From Fibrobacter succinogenes (lineage in GTDB: Bacteria > Fibrobacterota > Fibrobacteria > Fibrobacterales > CADBQJ01), in the NCBI GenBank assembly GCA_902796785.1, contig CADBQJ010000003.1, forward strand, positions 1 through 7,212: 7,212 nt of DNA. Direction: 5' to 3'. The translations under genes were made by a program, and so were the position numbers. Below, one piece after another: positions 6,630-7,212 of the stretch. How positions within the stretch are numbered: position 1 is the first letter of the stretch; each line of letters begins with the position of its first letter. Under the pieces are notes generated by a model. It was not told where the DNA came from, made no database searches, and saw only the letters and a list, made by a program, of their open reading frames with translations.

Positions 6630-7073
6630 ATGAGAACCCTCCACGGAATCCCGATTCCCGCGCTCGCGTGCGCCCTCCTGGCCGCCGCGCTCGCCGGCTG
6701 TTCCTCGCAGCAGCAGTTCGCCATGGCGCGGATCAGCAACGACCAGGCGCACGCCGCGGCCGTCCGCGCCGACGCCGCCGTCGTCACCCCGACGCTGGCC
6801 GAAGGGGCCGCCGCCCTGGCCGAGTCGGACTCCCTCCTGGCCAAGAGCGAACGGGGCGACTACGGTCCCTTCGCGCAGGGCGACCGCCTGCAGGACGCCT
6901 ACGTCCAGGGCGAGCTCGCCGCGGCCGCCTTCCTGAAGGCCGGCGCCGAGCAGGACCGCGCCGCCGCGCAGGCCGAGCTCGAAAGCGCGCAGGCCGGCCT
7001 GGAAAACGACCGGAAGACGCTCGAGGACTACGAATCGCTCCTGAAGAGCCTGAAGAACGGAGGCGCCGAATGA
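6630..7073 (+). CDS. Small helical outer-membrane-type lipoprotein (DUF4398-like)
   Basis: This 147-residue protein begins with a signal peptide ending in the lipobox LAGC (21-24). Lipidation at Cys24 leaves a mature chain of 124 residues. Ser at +2 and +3 favours the outer membrane under the Lol rule known from proteobacteria. The rest is Ala/Glu-rich and almost certainly helical: a first segment (about 38-72, ..LAEGAAALAESDSLLAKSERGDY) and a coiled-coil-like segment (about 90-142, AGAEQDRAAAQAELESAQAGLENDRKTLEDYESLLKSL in heptad style). The pattern recalls DUF4398-type lipoproteins, often encoded next to OmpA-like proteins, but this is resemblance from memory. AAAGGA (6618-6623) lies 6 nt before the ATG. 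The TGA stop overlaps the start of the next gene (ATGA), so the two are translationally coupled and probably cooperate in the envelope. Confidence 0.85.
   Translation: MRTLHGIPIPALACALLAAALAGCSSQQQFAMARISNDQAHAAAVRADAAVVTPTLAEGAAALAESDSLLAKSERGDYGPFAQGDRLQDAYVQGELAAAAFLKAGAEQDRAAAQAELESAQAGLENDRKTLEDYESLLKSLKNGGAE
7059..7063 (+). promoter_or_regulatory. Ribosome binding site that fixes the start of the last gene
   Basis: GGAGG lies inside the end of the lipoprotein gene, 6 nt before the ATG at 7070. It selects this ATG over the in-frame ATG pair at 7094 and 7097, which have no such site. Confidence 0.7.
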
Positions 7074-7212
7074 AGACGAACGCCGCCCTCCCCATGATGA
7101 TCCTCCTGGCCGCCGGCGCCCTCTTCGCCGCGGACGGCATCGCCCGCCCCGCGGCCGAACCCGCCGCCGCGCAGCCCGCCGCCGATCCCGCTCCGGCCGC
7201 CCAGCCCGCGTC
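7070..7212 (+). CDS. Secreted Ala/Pro-rich protein, N-terminal fragment (3' end outside window)
   Basis: Only 47 codons are visible. They start with a short positive end (MKTN) and a hydrophobic core (about 5-20, LPMMILLAAGALFA), which form a signal peptide with likely cleavage around residues 20-25. After this comes a low-complexity segment of Ala, Pro, Glu and Asp (AAEPAAAQPAADPAPAAQP), as found in flexible periplasmic linkers. There is no lipobox Cys. The family cannot be told from this fragment. Because the gene overlaps the lipoprotein stop codon by ATGA and has its own GGAGG site, it belongs to the same operon. An OmpA-like or other peptidoglycan-facing envelope protein would fit that context, but this is a guess to be settled by the downstream sequence. 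Confidence 0.75.
   Translation, partial: MKTNAALPMMILLAAGALFAADGIARPAAEPAAAQPAADPAPAAQPA

Overview
This is a GC-rich window (roughly two-thirds G+C by eye) from a Gram-negative bacterium. The Gram-negative reading rests on an N-terminal lipobox protein, a full SecD/SecF translocase subunit and a secreted-protein gene that follows it. The primary-type sigma factor is only 280 residues long and lacks region 1.1. That architecture, the SecD-SecF fusion and a GH77 enzyme of the long DPE2-like type together suggest the FCB group. From remembered family sequences, the sigma N-terminus looks most like Fibrobacterota. This placement is tentative inference, not a database result.

Layout. Minus strand, read right to left from about 3790: a promoter, a leader of about 74 nt with a strong hairpin, the sigma-70 gene (3682-2840), an N-terminally anchored TPR-like protein of unknown function (2830-1205), and a 4-alpha-glucanotransferase (1191 to the window edge, 3' end missing). 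Gaps of 9 and 13 nt, with ribosome sites lying in or at the edge of the gaps, indicate one transcription unit. Plus strand: a secDF fusion gene (3835-6504), ended by a textbook intrinsic terminator (6523-6553). After this a new unit begins with a probable extended -10 promoter, a small outer-membrane-type lipoprotein (6630-7073) and a secreted Ala/Pro-rich protein that overlaps it by ATGA and runs off the window.

The sigma operon and secDF are divergent, and their predicted -10 boxes overlap by two bases. RNA polymerase probably cannot occupy both promoters at once, so housekeeping transcription and Sec export may be coupled here. The sigma gene is also followed by a membrane TPR protein and an alpha-glucan enzyme, an uncommon set of operon partners.

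I see no mobile element, CRISPR array, tRNA or rRNA, and no evidence of an exotic new system. The least explained elements are the TPR protein with its unrecognised C-terminal domain, the hairpin in the sigma leader, the overlapping promoters, and a codon-usage change inside secDF at the SecD/SecF junction.
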